A DNA stretch of 54,221 nt from Azospirillum sp. (lineage in GTDB: Bacteria > Pseudomonadota > Alphaproteobacteria > CACIAM-22H2): positions 1-54,221 of the forward strand of contig JADCGK010000124.1 in the NCBI GenBank assembly GCA_020249045.1, written 5' to 3'. Made by a program: the position numbers and the translations under genes. This document shows, piece after piece, positions 25,460-33,766 of this stretch. Numbering within the stretch: position 1 is the first letter of the stretch; each line of letters begins with the position of its first letter. The notes below the pieces were generated by a model, which had not been told where the DNA came from, did not search any database, and saw only the letters and a program-made list of their open reading frames with translations.

Positions 25460-26539
25460 TCAGATCTGCATTTTTCGCGCGGTGGCTTCCAATTCGTCGA
25501 TGATCTGCATGCCCGGCACGATCTCCGAGCGCACGAATTCCAGGCGCTTGTTCGGCCCGCCGCCCGCGGTGGGGAAGCGTTCGCGCCACAGCTGCATCTT
25601 GACCGCGAGGCCGCACAGCACGCCGCCCATCGAGCGATGGTTGGAGAACACCAGATCCTTCATCTGCGCGAAGGAGTTGGCGTTGATGTCCTTCCAGAAA
25701 TCGGCGCTTTTCCTGTTGAAGGATTCGAAGCGGCCGGTCAGCGAGATGATGACCCCCGACAGCGATTCCTTGACCTTGTCGAGCATCTGACGCGACAGCC
25801 GGTCGTGCTTGATCATCTGGTTTTCTTCGAGCGGCTTGAGCCAATCGACGAACCCTTGGACCTGGGGCACGACGCTGTCCAGGCACGACCGGAAATAGGC
25901 AAGCGACAGATACGTGTCGCCGTAATCCTCCAGGAAGCGCGGGATTTCGGTCAGCGGCACGTTCAGTTTTTGCGACATCGCGCGAAGATTCTTCAGCGCT
26001 TCGTCCCGGTTGGGATTGGCGATCAGGCGCAGGATGTCGGAGACGTCGTTCACCTCGACGTCCGATCCGCCGTAGATCTGCTGGATCAGCGGATGGGTGA
26101 ACGCCTTCATGTGCTCGGTGAGTTCGCGGCGCTTGGATTCGGAAAGCTGGAGATCCTTCTTCTCGTCGACCGGGATCTTCAGCTGGCGCATCGCCAGACG
26201 CAGCGTGTAGACGTCGAAGGACGGCACCGTCGCCAGATTCTGCAGCGTCGGCATGTCTTTTCGCAGCTGTTCGCCGTAGCTTTGGAACACCGAATGCAGG
26301 GTTTCCAACGGCACTTGCGCGGATTTGTGGCTTTGGTCCTTGTAGAGCTCGATCACCGTATCGAGCCGGACGTTCTTGATCAGCCGCAAACGCCGGAGGC
26401 CCGGCGTTTCGAGCGGCACGATCCGCAACGGCAGGATATGGAGGGCGTCCTGGCTTTCCGCGTCGAATTCGTCGTCCTGTGGGGCGCCGGGGACGGCGCC
26501 TTTCGGGGCCGCGGCGGCCGCTGGCTCGGTCGAAGACAT
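25460..26539 (-). CDS. Unknown, mostly helical protein next to cheZ
   Basis: The product (359 aa) has an Ala/Pro-rich disordered start (about 1-25) and then a long, apparently all-helical body without signal peptide or membrane helix. It contains charged helices such as MIKHDRLSRQMLDKVKESLS and ends in VPGMQIIDELEATARKMQI. I recognise no catalytic motif. It is encoded 64 bp downstream of cheZ on the same strand and converges with the cheA-cheW-PAS operon, so a chemotaxis or motility role is suggested by context alone. Codon use looks like its neighbours. Confidence 0.6.
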   Translation of the reverse strand: MSSTEPAAAAAPKGAVPGAPQDDEFDAESQDALHILPLRIVPLETPGLRRLRLIKNVRLDTVIELYKDQSHKSAQVPLETLHSVFQSYGEQLRKDMPTLQNLATVPSFDVYTLRLAMRQLKIPVDEKKDLQLSESKRRELTEHMKAFTHPLIQQIYGGSDVEVNDVSDILRLIANPNRDEALKNLRAMSQKLNVPLTEIPRFLEDYGDTYLSLAYFRSCLDSVVPQVQGFVDWLKPLEENQMIKHDRLSRQMLDKVKESLSGVIISLTGRFESFNRKSADFWKDINANSFAQMKDLVFSNHRSMGGVLCGLAVKMQLWRERFPTAGGGPNKRLEFVRSEIVPGMQIIDELEATARKMQI

Positions 26540-26603
26540 GGGAAGCTTTTAACGAGGTAGCCGGAAACTTTCCACTGGTGAATTGGGGCGAATATGCCGC
26601 GAT

Positions 26604-27488
26604 TCAGTCGAAAAGCTTGTCGATATCTGCTTGCGATGCGACGGCGGCGGCCACGGGGGCTGCGACAGCCGGTTTCGGCGGGGCGGCGGCGGTCGGTTTG
26701 GCCGCCGGCGGGGCCGGGGGTTCGGGCATGGATGCGGGGGGTGGCGCGGGCGGGGGGACCGCGACGCCGTTGAGCAGCGCGTCGATCTCGTTTTGGGTGT
26801 GCCCCTGGCCGGGCATCGCGGGACCGTTCAGCAGATGGGCGTCGGGGCGGCCGTCGCCGGCCGCGGCCGAAGGGGCGCTCGGCTTGGCCGCGGCGATCGC
26901 ATCGGCGCCCCAAATCTCGACCATCGCCGCGACGCGCTGGTCGATGTAGCGCAGCGTGTTGACGACCTTCGAAATGCGCTGGCCGGTGATGTCCTGGAAG
27001 GAACACGCGGTGAAGATTTCGGTCGCTTGATCGGTCAGCAACTGGGCGGCGTCGGCCTGTTCGGCGGGCAATTGTCCCGCCGCCTCCATGATGCGCTCGG
27101 CGGCGTTCAGAATGTCGGAGGTCGCGCGCTCGGTCGCCTGGACGATCTGGTCGAGCTCGCTGGTCGCGGTGACGATGCGGTTGTTCGAGGCTTCGACGCG
27201 CGTATCCTTGTTGTGCAGGGCCGCGATCTCCTGCTTGGCGTGCTGGATGTGCGCGGCCATGCTCTGCAGCTCGGCGCGCATGACCTCCAGGCTCGTGGCT
27301 TCCTTGTTGAACTCGATCTGCTTGAGCGTCCATTCGCGCAGCGAGGTCGCGATCCGGCGCGCCTCATCGACCGCCACCAGGCGCTGGCGGCCGTCGCGCA
27401 TGCGCAGGAAGGCGCGGCCGCGCGCGCTGTTCTGAAGCGCGTCTTCGATCGCGAAATACTCGTCTTCGGAGAGCTGCGGAAGGGTCAT
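26604..27488 (-). CDS. cheZ: Protein phosphatase CheZ with two FliM-like CheY-binding motifs
   Basis: A 294-residue CheZ, which removes phosphate from CheY. The long helical hairpin (about 60-195) carries the active-site motif ACSFQDITGQRISKV, with Asp166 and Gln170 corresponding to the known catalytic pair. A Pro/Ala-rich linker follows and contains TQNEIDALLNG at 231-241; the extreme C-terminus is SQADIDKLFD at 285-294. Both match the CheY-binding peptide of FliM and of the CheZ tail. The ATG at 27488 gives the usual N-terminus; a further upstream ATG adds 49 Arg-rich residues and is rejected. It precedes the unknown gene at 25460-26539. Confidence 0.88.
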   Translation of the reverse strand: MTLPQLSEDEYFAIEDALQNSARGRAFLRMRDGRQRLVAVDEARRIATSLREWTLKQIEFNKEATSLEVMRAELQSMAAHIQHAKQEIAALHNKDTRVEASNNRIVTATSELDQIVQATERATSDILNAAERIMEAAGQLPAEQADAAQLLTDQATEIFTACSFQDITGQRISKVVNTLRYIDQRVAAMVEIWGADAIAAAKPSAPSAAAGDGRPDAHLLNGPAMPGQGHTQNEIDALLNGVAVPPPAPPPASMPEPPAPPAAKPTAAAPPKPAVAAPVAAAVASQADIDKLFD

Positions 27489-27527
27489 GGCGAACGACGA
27501 TCCGAAATTGACGGAAAAGATTGCCGG

Positions 27528-27533
27528 ATTATA
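27528..27533 (-). promoter_or_regulatory. Candidate cheZ -10 element
   Basis: A perfect TATAAT on the minus strand, 40 bp before the cheZ ATG. No good -35 lies 16-18 bp upstream. On the plus strand TTGACG (27508-27513) and TATAGC (27530-27535) with a 16-bp spacer form an overlapping candidate promoter towards the solute-binding protein, so divergent promoters may compete here. Confidence 0.35.
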
Positions 27534-27756
27534 GCCCGCCGGCCCGGACTGCGTAGCGGACCCTACAAGCGCGTAAGCTAACGCAGGGTTAACCGAAACG
27601 CGGGGCCGGTTTAAGCGCCGTTTCAGCGCCGTCACGCAGGCTGGTCCGCCGGGGATGCGAGATATCTTGTCTCGGCAGCCCGCCGGACGCGCTTATCCAC
27701 CGGCCGATCATGGGCAATGTCTGCGGCGCGCCTAATCTCTTGCGTCGGGGGCCCGG

Positions 27757-27774
27757 GTGTCATCAAACTGTCGC
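27757..27774 (+). promoter_or_regulatory. Pho-box-like site upstream of solute-binding protein gene
   Basis: gTGTCATcAAACTGTCgC matches 15 of 18 positions of the PhoB consensus (two CTGTCA-type direct repeats 11 bp apart). It lies 58 bp before the chosen start of the binding-protein gene. If functional, the gene belongs to the phosphate-starvation regulon. A GTG inside this site could in principle start the gene earlier, but the signal peptide would then be buried. Confidence 0.45.
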
Positions 27775-27779
27775 GATAA

Positions 27780-27810
27780 GGGCGCTATCGGCATGTATGC
27801 CGAAGCGCCC
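27780..27810 (+). repeat. Strong inverted repeat / leader hairpin
   Basis: Arms GGGCGC and GCGCCC enclose TCGGCAT and ATGCCGA, giving a 13-bp stem with a small asymmetric bulge. It ends 4 bp before the ribosome binding site (tagggag, 27816-27822). No T-run follows, so it is not a terminator. It may be a 5'-leader hairpin or a transcription factor operator. Confidence 0.5.
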
Positions 27811-27831
27811 ATCGTTAGGGAGATGAACCGC

Positions 27832-28860
27832 ATGACCGCCTTCCGTTTCGTCGCGTCCGCCGCCCTGCTCGCGGCGGGTACGCTTGCCGCCGGCGCCGCC
27901 CAGGCCCAGGGCTCGCTGACGCTCTATTGCTCGGTGCAGGAGGAGTGGTGCCGCCCGATGGCCCAGGCCTTCGAGCGCGAAACCGGTATCCGGGTCAACA
28001 TGACCCGCAAATCCTCGGGCGAGACCTACGCCCAGATCAAGGCGGAACGCCAAAACCCGCGCGGCGACGTGTGGTGGGGCGGCACGGGCGACCCGCATCT
28101 GCAGGCCGCCGAAGAAGGGCTGCTGGCCGAGTACCGCTCGCCGATGCTGCGCGAACTGCACGATTGGGCGGTCCGTCAGGCGGAAATCTCCAAGTACCGG
28201 ACGGTCGGCATCTACTCGGGCGCGCTCGGCTATTCGTTCAACACCCGGACCTTGGCCCAGCGCGGCCTGCCCGAACCGAAGTGCTGGCGCGATCTGGCGC
28301 GGCCCGAATACCGCAATGAGATCCAGGTCGCCGACCCGAACTCCTCGGGTACGGCCTATACGATGCTCGCCACGCTGGTGCAGCTGTTCGGCGAGGAGCC
28401 GGCCTTCGACTATATGAAGCGCATGCACCGCAACGTGAACCAGTACACGCGTTCGGGTGCGGCGCCGGCGCGTGCGGCCGCGACGGGCGAATCGCTGATC
28501 GGCATCACCTTCCTGCACGACGCGGTCACGCAAGTCGTCGCCGGCGCGCCGGTCAAGATCGTCGCGCCGTGCGAAGGCACGGGGTTCGAAATCGGCTCGA
28601 TGTCGATCGTCCGCGGCACGCGCAACATGGCCAATGCGCGCAAGTTCTACGATTGGGCGCTGTCGCCGGCCGCGCAGAACCTGGGGGCGGCCGCGAATTC
28701 GTTCCAGCTGCCTTCGAACAAGAACGCCACCATCCCGCCGCAAGCGCCGAAGATGGAGGATATCCTGCTGATCGAGTACGACTTCGTGCGTTACGGCTCG
28801 GCCGCCGAGCGCGAGCGTCTGCTGCAGCGTTGGACCCGCGAAGTCCGCTCAGGCTCCTGA
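27832..28860 (+). CDS. Orphan iron/sugar-phosphate-type ABC solute-binding protein
   Basis: The product (342 aa) has a signal peptide (FVASAALLAAGTLAAGAAQA) and is a type II periplasmic binding protein of the FbpA/AfuA group. Typical segments are LTLYCSVQEEWCRPMAQAFE, YAQIKAERQNPRGDVWWGGT and NSSGTAYTMLATLVQLFGEE. The group includes ferric iron binders and the hexose-phosphate binder AfuA; the WGGTGDP stretch and the Pho-box-like site upstream favour a phosphorylated ligand, but this is inference. No permease or ATPase gene is adjacent. Start at 27832 is chosen for spacing from the ribosome binding site; 27823 is an alternative. The 3' end overlaps the convergent methyltransferase gene by 12 bp. 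Confidence 0.85.
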   Translation: MTAFRFVASAALLAAGTLAAGAAQAQGSLTLYCSVQEEWCRPMAQAFERETGIRVNMTRKSSGETYAQIKAERQNPRGDVWWGGTGDPHLQAAEEGLLAEYRSPMLRELHDWAVRQAEISKYRTVGIYSGALGYSFNTRTLAQRGLPEPKCWRDLARPEYRNEIQVADPNSSGTAYTMLATLVQLFGEEPAFDYMKRMHRNVNQYTRSGAAPARAAATGESLIGITFLHDAVTQVVAGAPVKIVAPCEGTGFEIGSMSIVRGTRNMANARKFYDWALSPAAQNLGAAANSFQLPSNKNATIPPQAPKMEDILLIEYDFVRYGSAAERERLLQRWTREVRSGS

Positions 28861-29811
28861 GCGCGGAACGGTACACCCGCCCGCCGGGCGCTCGCCCGTC
28901 TTGATTTCGACGGCGTCGAGCGCTTCGGCGAGGCGGTGCGTGGCCGAGCCCGGCCGCAAAGGTTTGGGCTGGTCGGCCGCCGGAGCCCAGGCGGTTAACG
29001 TCAGTATCTGGAACGTCGCGGGCATCCGGCCCGTCGCGGGGCGGCCGAAGCGATCCTCGTAGATCGCCGCCGCGCGCAGCAGCGTCGAGCGCCGGGAGAA
29101 ATCCTTGCGCCGTTCGACCACCGCGTTCGCCTCGCCCATGCCGCGCAGATCGCGCATCAGATCGAGCGCGTTTTCGTACTCGACCGTTATCGTGTCGCTG
29201 TCGGCCACCGGCAGGGCGAAGCCCGCGCGCTGCAACAGGCCGGCCGCGTCGCGCAGATCGGCGAAGGGCGACACGCGCGGACCCGCACCGCCGGTTTCGG
29301 CCAGTTCCGCGTCGAGCAGCGCCTGGCGCAATTCCACCAAGGTCTCCCCACCCAGCAGCGCGGCGAGGAACAGGCCGTCGGGCTTCAAAGCGCGCCGCGC
29401 CTGCAGCAGCGCGCCGGGCAGGTCGTTGGTCCAATGCAGCGACAGGCACGACACGACCAGATCGAAACTGCCTTCGGCGAAGGGCAGGAATTCCTCGTCC
29501 GCGACGACGACCGCGCGCTTGGGGCCGCCCACCGCGCAAGGCCGGGCGCGCGCCGCGCGCATCATCGCGGGCGACAGATCGCAGTGGATCAGCGTTTCGA
29601 TCCCCGAACGGCCGGCGAGCAGCGGCGCCAGCACGCCGGTGCGCGCGCCGAGATCGAGCGCGCGCGGGAAGCTTCGCGCCACGTCGTCCAGCCGTTCCAC
29701 GAGCCGTTCGGCCGCTTCGCGGAACAGGAAATCGTGATCCGCAAAACGCCGTGCTGCGCGCTCGCGATGCGCGCGCACAGCCTTGCGGTCGAAGACGATG
29801 GGCATTCCCAT
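28849..29811 (-). CDS. SAM-dependent methyltransferase-fold protein, NDUFAF5/BioC-like
   Basis: A 320-residue class I SAM-binding protein. Seen: LDLGARTGVLAPLL (motif I, near residue 53), HCDLSPAMMRAARAR, and FAEGSFDLVVSCLSLHWTND (motif IV). The N-terminus IVFDRKAVRAHRERAARRFA and the C-terminal LTLTAWAP are typical of the alphaproteobacterial relatives of mitochondrial NDUFAF5, which assists complex I assembly; these are often labelled BioC. Divergence from comF is conserved in this class. Whether it methylates, hydroxylates or acts in biotin synthesis cannot be decided here; no other bio gene is present. Confidence 0.8.
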   Translation of the reverse strand: MGMPIVFDRKAVRAHRERAARRFADHDFLFREAAERLVERLDDVARSFPRALDLGARTGVLAPLLAGRSGIETLIHCDLSPAMMRAARARPCAVGGPKRAVVVADEEFLPFAEGSFDLVVSCLSLHWTNDLPGALLQARRALKPDGLFLAALLGGETLVELRQALLDAELAETGGAGPRVSPFADLRDAAGLLQRAGFALPVADSDTITVEYENALDLMRDLRGMGEANAVVERRKDFSRRSTLLRAAAIYEDRFGRPATGRMPATFQILTLTAWAPAADQPKPLRPGSATHRLAEALDAVEIKTGERPAGGCTVPRSGA

Positions 29812-29907
29812 GCGCCGAGTCCTAGCGCAATCGCGCGCCCGCGCAAACGCCCGATCGGAGGGGGTGGGCGTTGACTCCCCCTACGTTTTCGTGTTGGCGT
29901 CCGTCGC

Positions 29908-30693
29908 ATGGTGACGTCCGCCGCCCGCCTGACGGAATTGTTCGCCCTGGGACGCCGCGTCGCGCGTGCGGCCCTCGACGCGGTCGTGCCGCCGCTGTGC
30001 CTGGCCTGCCGCGAACCCGTCGCCGAACCCCACGCGCTGTGCGCGCGCTGCTGGCCCAAGCTTGCCTGGATCGATCGGCCGTGGTGCGACACCTGCGGTC
30101 TGCCTTTCGACTACGCCACGGGTCTTTCCGGCACGCCGGTTTGCGCGGCGTGCCTGGCGCGGCCGCCGGCTTGCGCGCGCGCGCGCGCGGCGTTGCGCTA
30201 CGACCCCGTCTCGCGCGACCTCGTGCTGGCCTTCAAACACGCGGACCGCACGCAAAATGCGCCGGCCTTCGCCGCATGGATGGCGCGCGCGGGCGCCGAT
30301 GCGCTCGACGGCGCCGATCTTCTGGTGCCCGTGCCGCTGCATTGGACGCGCCTGGTGCGCCGGCGTTTCAACCAATCCGCTTTGCTCGCCCGGGCACTGG
30401 CCGCGCGCACCGGAATCGCCTGGTCGCCCGATGCGCTCGTGCGCGTGCGCCGGACCCGCACGCAAGGCGACCTCACCCGCGCCCAGCGGCGCGTCAACGT
30501 GCGCGGCGCCTTCGCGGTCCGCCCGAGCCGCCTCGCGGCGCTGCGCGGACGCACCGTCGTCCTGATCGACGACGTGACGACGACCGGGGCGACGTTCGAG
30601 GCGTGCGCGCGCGCCTTGCGCCGGGCGGGGGCGGGGGAGGTGCGCGCGCTGGCGTTGGCCCGGGTCGTCCGGCCGGGCGACGGCACGCCCTAG
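29908..30693 (+). CDS. comF: ComF family phosphoribosyltransferase-like protein
   Basis: The product (261 aa) has an N-terminal zinc-ribbon region with paired cysteines (PLCLAC, LCARCW, WCDTCG, VCAACL) and a type I phosphoribosyltransferase domain. The PRPP loop is VVLIDDVTTTGATFEACARA, and PVPLHWTRLVRRRFNQS lies in the middle. In naturally competent bacteria ComF assists uptake of single-stranded DNA; in alphaproteobacteria its role is less clear. It sits between the NDUFAF5-like gene and grxC. Confidence 0.92.
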   Translation: MVTSAARLTELFALGRRVARAALDAVVPPLCLACREPVAEPHALCARCWPKLAWIDRPWCDTCGLPFDYATGLSGTPVCAACLARPPACARARAALRYDPVSRDLVLAFKHADRTQNAPAFAAWMARAGADALDGADLLVPVPLHWTRLVRRRFNQSALLARALAARTGIAWSPDALVRVRRTRTQGDLTRAQRRVNVRGAFAVRPSRLAALRGRTVVLIDDVTTTGATFEACARALRRAGAGEVRALALARVVRPGDGTP

Positions 30694-30725
30694 AAAACCG
30701 TCGGAATTCCGGCTAGTTTTTCCGC

Positions 30726-30986
30726 ATGACGGCGAAGGTCGAAATCTATGCGAGCCCGTTTTGCGGGTATTGCGCGCGCGCCAAGGGGCTGTTGAGCCGC
30801 AAGGGCGTGGACTATGTCGAATACGACATTCTGGCGCAGCCCGATTTGCGCGACGAAATGATCGGCCGGGCGGGCGGGCGCACGTCCGTCCCGCAGATTT
30901 TCGTCGATGGCAAGCATGTCGGCGGCTGCGACGACATTCACGCGCTCGACGCGCAAGGAAAGCTCGATCCGCTGCTGGCGGGTTGA
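30726..30986 (+). CDS. grxC: Glutaredoxin 3
   Basis: An 86-residue dithiol glutaredoxin, the usual size. The active site is SPFCGYCARAK with Cys13 and Cys16, a CGYC variant of the common CPYC. TSVPQIFVDGKHVGGCDDIH supplies the cis-proline and the glutathione-binding GGCDD. It reduces protein or glutathione disulfides in the cytoplasm. It follows comF by 32 bp, the gene order usual in alphaproteobacteria. Confidence 0.95.
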   Translation: MTAKVEIYASPFCGYCARAKGLLSRKGVDYVEYDILAQPDLRDEMIGRAGGRTSVPQIFVDGKHVGGCDDIHALDAQGKLDPLLAG

Positions 30987-30994
30987 GTGGCGCT

Positions 30995-31579
30995 TCAGGC
31001 GTGCCCGGCTTCGCCGGACAGGAAGCTCGGATGCGCGCCCGCTTTGACGAGCGCGCGTTCCCATTTCGATTCGAGATCGGAATCGAACACGATCGCCTCG
31101 TCGGCCGGCACGGTCAGCCAGCCGTTGCCGGTCATTTCGGTCTCCAGCTGGCCCGGCCCCCAGTTGGCGTAGCCCAGCGCCAGCAACGACCTTGCGGGGC
31201 CGCCGCCGTCGGCCATCGCCTTCAGGATGTCCACCGTCGCGGTCAGCGCGATGCCGTCCTGCACGGGCATGGTGCCGTCGTGCATGTAATCGTCCGAGTG
31301 CAGCACGAAGCCGCGGCCCGCTTCGACCGGTCCGCCGCTGCGCAAACGGATCGCCTTTGCGCGCGGCGGCGCCTTGATGCCCAATTGATCGAGCAGATCC
31401 GGGAAACTGAGTTGCGTGAACGGCTTGTTGACGACAAGGCCCATCGCCCCGTCCTTCGTGTGCGCGCACATGTAAATAACGGTCCGCGCGAAACGCGGGT
31501 CCGGCATGCCCGGCATGGCCACCAATAGGTGACCCGCGAAAAAGGTGGGTATCTCGACGCGCCGTTTTCCCATGACCAT
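30995..31579 (-). CDS. YqgE/AlgH family protein
   Basis: The product (194 aa) has the UPF0301 core FFAGHLLVAMPGMPDPRFAR, VIYMCAHTKDGAMGLVVNKP and GYANWGPGQLETEMTGNGWL. The family is widespread and structurally characterised, but its biochemical role is not settled; AlgH was linked to alginate regulation. An ATG six bases downstream (31573) is an alternative start. It converges with grxC (8 bp between stops) and is divergent from the DsbD-type gene. Confidence 0.93.
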   Translation of the reverse strand: MVMGKRRVEIPTFFAGHLLVAMPGMPDPRFARTVIYMCAHTKDGAMGLVVNKPFTQLSFPDLLDQLGIKAPPRAKAIRLRSGGPVEAGRGFVLHSDDYMHDGTMPVQDGIALTATVDILKAMADGGGPARSLLALGYANWGPGQLETEMTGNGWLTVPADEAIVFDSDLESKWERALVKAGAHPSFLSGEAGHA

Positions 31580-31611
31580 ATTAGACTAGCACGAAAGGGG
31601 ACGTTTGGCAG

Positions 31612-33687
31612 GTGCCGCACTTGGGAAGAGCGATTGCCGCGATTTTCGCGTTGGTCGCGGCGTTTTGCGCCGCGCCGGCGGCCGCGCGCGAAAGCGCGTG
31701 GGTGCGCCATCCGGAAATCGCCTTGCGCCTCGTTTCGGCGAGTGCGGCGTCCGGCGACGGGGCGGCGTTGCGTTTGGGGTTGGAGATGCGCCTCGCCCCG
31801 GGCTGGAAAACCTATTGGCGTTCGCCCGGCGACGCGGGGCTTCCGCCGACGATCGATTGGTCGGGTTCGGACAATCTCGAAGCGCCGTCGTTGCGCTTTC
31901 CCGCGCCCGAACGGTTCACGCTGTTCGGCTTCGAAACCTTCGGCTATGGCGGGCATGCGATTCTGCCGATCGTCGCGCGCGCCGCGGGCCCCGGCGAAAC
32001 CAAGCTGCGCGCGGGCGTGGACGTGCTGGTGTGCGAGAAACTGTGCATTCCCTATCGCGCGGATCTGACGCTCGACCTTCCGGCGGGACCGCAGACGCCG
32101 AGCGCGCATACGCATGAAATCGCGCGTTTCGAATCGGCCGTTCCCCCGGTCGATGCCGAAGGGCGCGGCATCAACGGCCTCGTTCTCGAAAGTGCCGCGT
32201 TCCGCGGTGGCGAAGTGCCTGCGTTGATCGTGCGCGCGCGCGCCGAGCCGCCTTTCGCCGCGCCCGACGTTTTCGTCGAGACCGACGGCGGGTGGAGCTT
32301 CGCCAAGCCCGACATCGCGTTCCTCGAAGGCGGGCGCTACGCTACCCTCACGCTCGCCGCGACGCCCGACAAGTCGGCCGTTCCGCTCGACGGCGCGCGC
32401 GCGACGCTGACGCTCGTGGACGGTCCGCGCGCGCTCGAACGCGCATTGACGCTGGGCGCGGCACCGCCCGTGCCGGTTTTCGCCGCGTCCTTCGCGGCGA
32501 TGCTGGCCACCGCCGTGCTCGGCGGCCTCATCCTCAACTTGATGCCGTGCGTGCTGCCCGTTCTTGCGATGAAGCTCGCGGGCCTTGCGAAGCTTGCGGG
32601 CGCGCCCGCGCGCGCGCTGCGCGTCTCGTTCCTGGCTACGGCCGCCGGGATCGTGACGTCGTTCCTGCTGATCGCCGCGGCCCTCATCGGCCTCAAATCG
32701 GCGGGGGAAGCGGTCGGCTGGGGTTTGCAATTCCAGCTTCCGTGGTTCCTGGCGGCGATGGCGCTGATCGTCACGCTGTTCGCGGCGAATTTGTGGGGGC
32801 TGGTGGAAATCCCGCTGCCGCGCGCGCTGGCCGACGCCGCCGATGGCGCGTCGGCGGGCGGATCGTTCGCCACGGGGATGTTCGCGACGTTGCTGGCCAC
32901 GCCGTGCTCGGCGCCGTTCGTGGGTACGGCGGTCGGTTTCGCGCTGGGCCGGGGTCCGGCGGAGATCGCCGCGATTTTCGCCGCCCTCGGCGTCGGACTG
33001 GCGCTGCCTTATCTCGCGGTCGCCGCGGCCCCGGGGGTTGCGCGCGTTCTGCCGCGCCCGGGACCGTGGATCCTGCGCTTGCGCGCTTTGCTGGGCGTTG
33101 CACTCGCCGGCACGGCGCTGTGGCTCGTCTGGGTGCTGTCCCAGCAGGCGGGCGATGCGGCCGCGACGGGGCTCGGTTTCGTGCTCGGCGCGCTCGTCCT
33201 CGGGCTTTACGCGGTGCGCGGGCTCGCGCGCAGCCAAGCGCGGCCGATCCTGCTGGCGGCGGGGGCGGTGTTCGCCATCGTTCTGCCGCTGCGGTTGGCC
33301 GAAACGCCCGCGATCGCCCCCGCCGAAAGCGCCATTCCCTGGCGCGAGTTCGAACGCGCGGCGATCGACGAGGCGGTGCGCGCGGGCAAAGTCGTCTTCG
33401 TCGACGTGACCGCCGATTGGTGCGTGACGTGCCAAGTGAACAAGCGTCTGGTCGTCGCGCGCGGCGAGGTTGCGCGGCGTTTGACCGCGGGCGAGGTCGT
33501 CGCGATCCGTGCCGATTGGACGCGCCCCGATCCGCGCATTTCCGCCTATCTCGCCGAGTTCGGCCGCTACGGCATTCCGTTCAACGCCGTCTACGGACCC
33601 GGTGCTGCGGGCGGCCTTGCGCTGCCCGAATTGCTGAGCGAGGACGCCGTGATCGGCGCCTTCGCGCGGGCCGCCGCGCGGCCCTGA
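31612..33687 (+). CDS. DsbD/ScsB-type thiol:disulfide interchange protein
   Basis: A 691-residue membrane reductase that carries electrons from cytoplasmic thioredoxin to periplasmic proteins. A signal peptide (AIAAIFALVAAFCAAPAAA) is followed by a periplasmic N-terminal domain (about 24-290). An eight-helix DsbD core (about 300-560) follows, with redox cysteines Cys313 in NLMPCVLPV and Cys432 in LATPCSAPFVG. The C-terminal thioredoxin domain has DVTADWCVTCQVNKR (Cys604, Cys607). The domain plan fits the ScsB-like branch. It uses a GTG start; no ATG is better placed. Confidence 0.9.
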   Translation: MPHLGRAIAAIFALVAAFCAAPAAARESAWVRHPEIALRLVSASAASGDGAALRLGLEMRLAPGWKTYWRSPGDAGLPPTIDWSGSDNLEAPSLRFPAPERFTLFGFETFGYGGHAILPIVARAAGPGETKLRAGVDVLVCEKLCIPYRADLTLDLPAGPQTPSAHTHEIARFESAVPPVDAEGRGINGLVLESAAFRGGEVPALIVRARAEPPFAAPDVFVETDGGWSFAKPDIAFLEGGRYATLTLAATPDKSAVPLDGARATLTLVDGPRALERALTLGAAPPVPVFAASFAAMLATAVLGGLILNLMPCVLPVLAMKLAGLAKLAGAPARALRVSFLATAAGIVTSFLLIAAALIGLKSAGEAVGWGLQFQLPWFLAAMALIVTLFAANLWGLVEIPLPRALADAADGASAGGSFATGMFATLLATPCSAPFVGTAVGFALGRGPAEIAAIFAALGVGLALPYLAVAAAPGVARVLPRPGPWILRLRALLGVALAGTALWLVWVLSQQAGDAAATGLGFVLGALVLGLYAVRGLARSQARPILLAAGAVFAIVLPLRLAETPAIAPAESAIPWREFERAAIDEAVRAGKVVFVDVTADWCVTCQVNKRLVVARGEVARRLTAGEVVAIRADWTRPDPRISAYLAEFGRYGIPFNAVYGPGAAGGLALPELLSEDAVIGAFARAAARP

Positions 33688-33766
33688 GCCGGTTGCTTTT
33701 CGCGCGGTCAGGGCCTACATCCTGGGCGCTCCATTCGTTCCACCCCCAAAAACCGGAGACGGTTCC

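Larger units (their letters stand above)
27489..27831. other. Non-coding regulatory gap of 343 bp
   Basis: No convincing gene is seen. The gap holds the cheZ -10 candidate, an imperfect palindrome at 27571-27584 (GCGTnAGCTnACGC), a small inverted repeat at about 27658-27674, a Pho-box-like site (27757-27774) and a strong hairpin (27780-27810). If transcription starts at the plus-strand promoter near 27508, the solute-binding protein would have a leader of about 290 nt. Confidence 0.5.

Noticed and set aside
27757-27831. GTG at 27757 as start of the solute-binding protein
   Set aside because: It would add 25 residues before the signal peptide and overlap the Pho-box-like site and hairpin; the ATG at 27832 has a well-spaced ribosome binding site.
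31243-33435. A 730-codon open frame antisense to the DsbD-type gene
   Set aside because: Arg/Gln/Glu-rich shadow; its C-terminal part overlaps the yqgE gene in another frame.
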